DNA of 64,000 nt, taken from assembly GCF_017086405.1 (NCBI RefSeq), contig NZ_CP070973.1:7038739-7102738 (forward strand), in the 5' to 3' direction. Below, piece by piece: positions 63,769 through 64,000 of this stretch. Below the pieces are notes generated by a model that searched no databases, was not told the DNA's origin, and saw only the letters and a program-made list of their open reading frames with translations. The translations under genes were made by a program, and so were the position numbers. Origin of the DNA: Mycobacterium gordonae (lineage in GTDB: Bacteria > Actinomycetota > Actinomycetes > Mycobacteriales > Mycobacteriaceae). How positions within the stretch are numbered: position 1 is the first letter of the stretch; the number at the start of each line of letters is the position of its first letter.

Positions 63769-63912
63769 TCAGGCAGTTAAAGCGCGGCGACCCTTAGCAC
63801 GCCGGTTGGAGACAATCGCCCGGCCGGCACGGGTGCGCATGCGCAGGCGGAAGCCGTGAACGCGGGCTCGACGCCGGTTGTTCGGCTGGAACGTCCTCTT
63901 GCCCTTGGCCAC
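63769..63912 (-). CDS. rpmH: 50S ribosomal protein L34
   Basis: 47 residues from the GTG at 63912: the start reads VAKGKRTFQPNNRRRARVHG and the end RRAKGRRALTA. AGGAGA lies 5 nt before the GTG. The length equals M. tuberculosis L34. It is the first gene of the leftward cluster next to dnaA, which lies beyond the window. Confidence 0.96.
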   Translation of the reverse strand: MAKGKRTFQPNNRRRARVHGFRLRMRTRAGRAIVSNRRAKGRRALTA

Positions 63913-63936
63913 CGCGTTCTCCTCGCTGTGTATGGC

Positions 63937-63965
63937 ATAACAGTCCGCCCGCTGATGCTCGGCAA
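63937..63965 (-). promoter_or_regulatory. Candidate SigA-type promoter of rpmH
   Basis: On the minus strand TTGCCG (63965-63960) and TGTTAT (63942-63937) are separated by 17 nt. They lie about 25 nt upstream of the rpmH GTG. Each hexamer matches 4 of 6 consensus bases. Confidence 0.5.
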
Positions 63966-64000
63966 CTCGTGGGCGGCAGTGTCTCGCTTGCTGGCCGGCG

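Noticed and set aside
63913..64000. Replication origin
   Set aside because: Mycobacterial oriC lies between dnaA and dnaN. The window stops in the rpmH-dnaA spacer, and no DnaA-box cluster is visible.
1..64000. tRNA genes, rRNA genes, insertion sequences, prophage or integrase genes
   Set aside because: I saw no cloverleaf, rRNA sequence, transposase or integrase motif in the intergenic regions. The ESX-2 deletion and the thiolase insertion show no flanking IS or att-like repeats that I could recognise.

Overview
The window is a chromosomal segment of a slow-growing Mycobacterium that is not a member of the M. tuberculosis complex. It is high in G+C. Gene order follows the M. tuberculosis H37Rv stretch Rv3859c to Rv3924c, from gltB to rpmH just short of dnaA/oriC, with several clear departures. 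Homologues were assigned from recalled family sequences and gene order; no database search was run.

Region 1 (1-8.2 kb) holds the 5' part of gltB, a proline-rich ParA/MinD-like ATPase (Rv3860-like), whiB6 (Fe-S regulator of ESX-1) and an Rv3863-like protein. A perfect 15-bp stem terminator lies between the convergent Rv3860-like gene and whiB6.

Region 2 (8.2-32.6 kb) is a near-complete ESX-1 type VII secretion locus. The forward arm is espE-espF-espG1-espH-eccA1-eccB1-eccCa1-eccCb1-PPE68-esxB-esxA-espI-eccD1. The reverse arm is mycP1-eccE1-espB-espL-espK-espJ. PE35, which normally precedes PPE68, is missing, and espJ is on the opposite strand from H37Rv. espE and espK carry in-frame tandem repeats of 39 bp and 75 bp.

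Region 3 (32.6-34.7 kb) is an insertion between ESX-1 and ESX-2. It contains a small proline-rich membrane protein and a thiolase, both on the plus strand. In H37Rv, mycP1 and eccA2 are adjacent.

Region 4 (34.7-43.8 kb) is a partial ESX-2 locus: esxD-esxC-espG2-Rv3888c-eccD2-mycP2-eccE2-eccA2, all on the minus strand and mostly joined by start/stop overlaps. PPE69, PE36, eccC2 and eccB2 are absent. So are the following Rv3896c-Rv3905c genes, which include esxE/esxF and the CpnT toxin/antitoxin. The next gene is already an Rv3906c homologue.

Region 5 (44-49.5 kb) has five apparent single-base frameshifts in four otherwise conserved genes (Rv3906c-like, pcnA, mutT4 twice, Rv3909-like). Four of the five lie in C/G runs. 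This is either clustered sequence error or local decay.

Region 6 (49.5-64 kb) is conserved housekeeping DNA: the MurJ-type flippase/pseudokinase, sigM and its anti-sigma factor, trxB-trxA behind a SigH-type promoter, cwlM, a GNAT-like gene, and the leftward cluster rpmH-rnpA-yidD-yidC-jag-rsmG-parA-parB. Two perfect 16-bp parS sites lie in this cluster, one inside parA and one at the rsmG start codon. oriC itself is not in the window.
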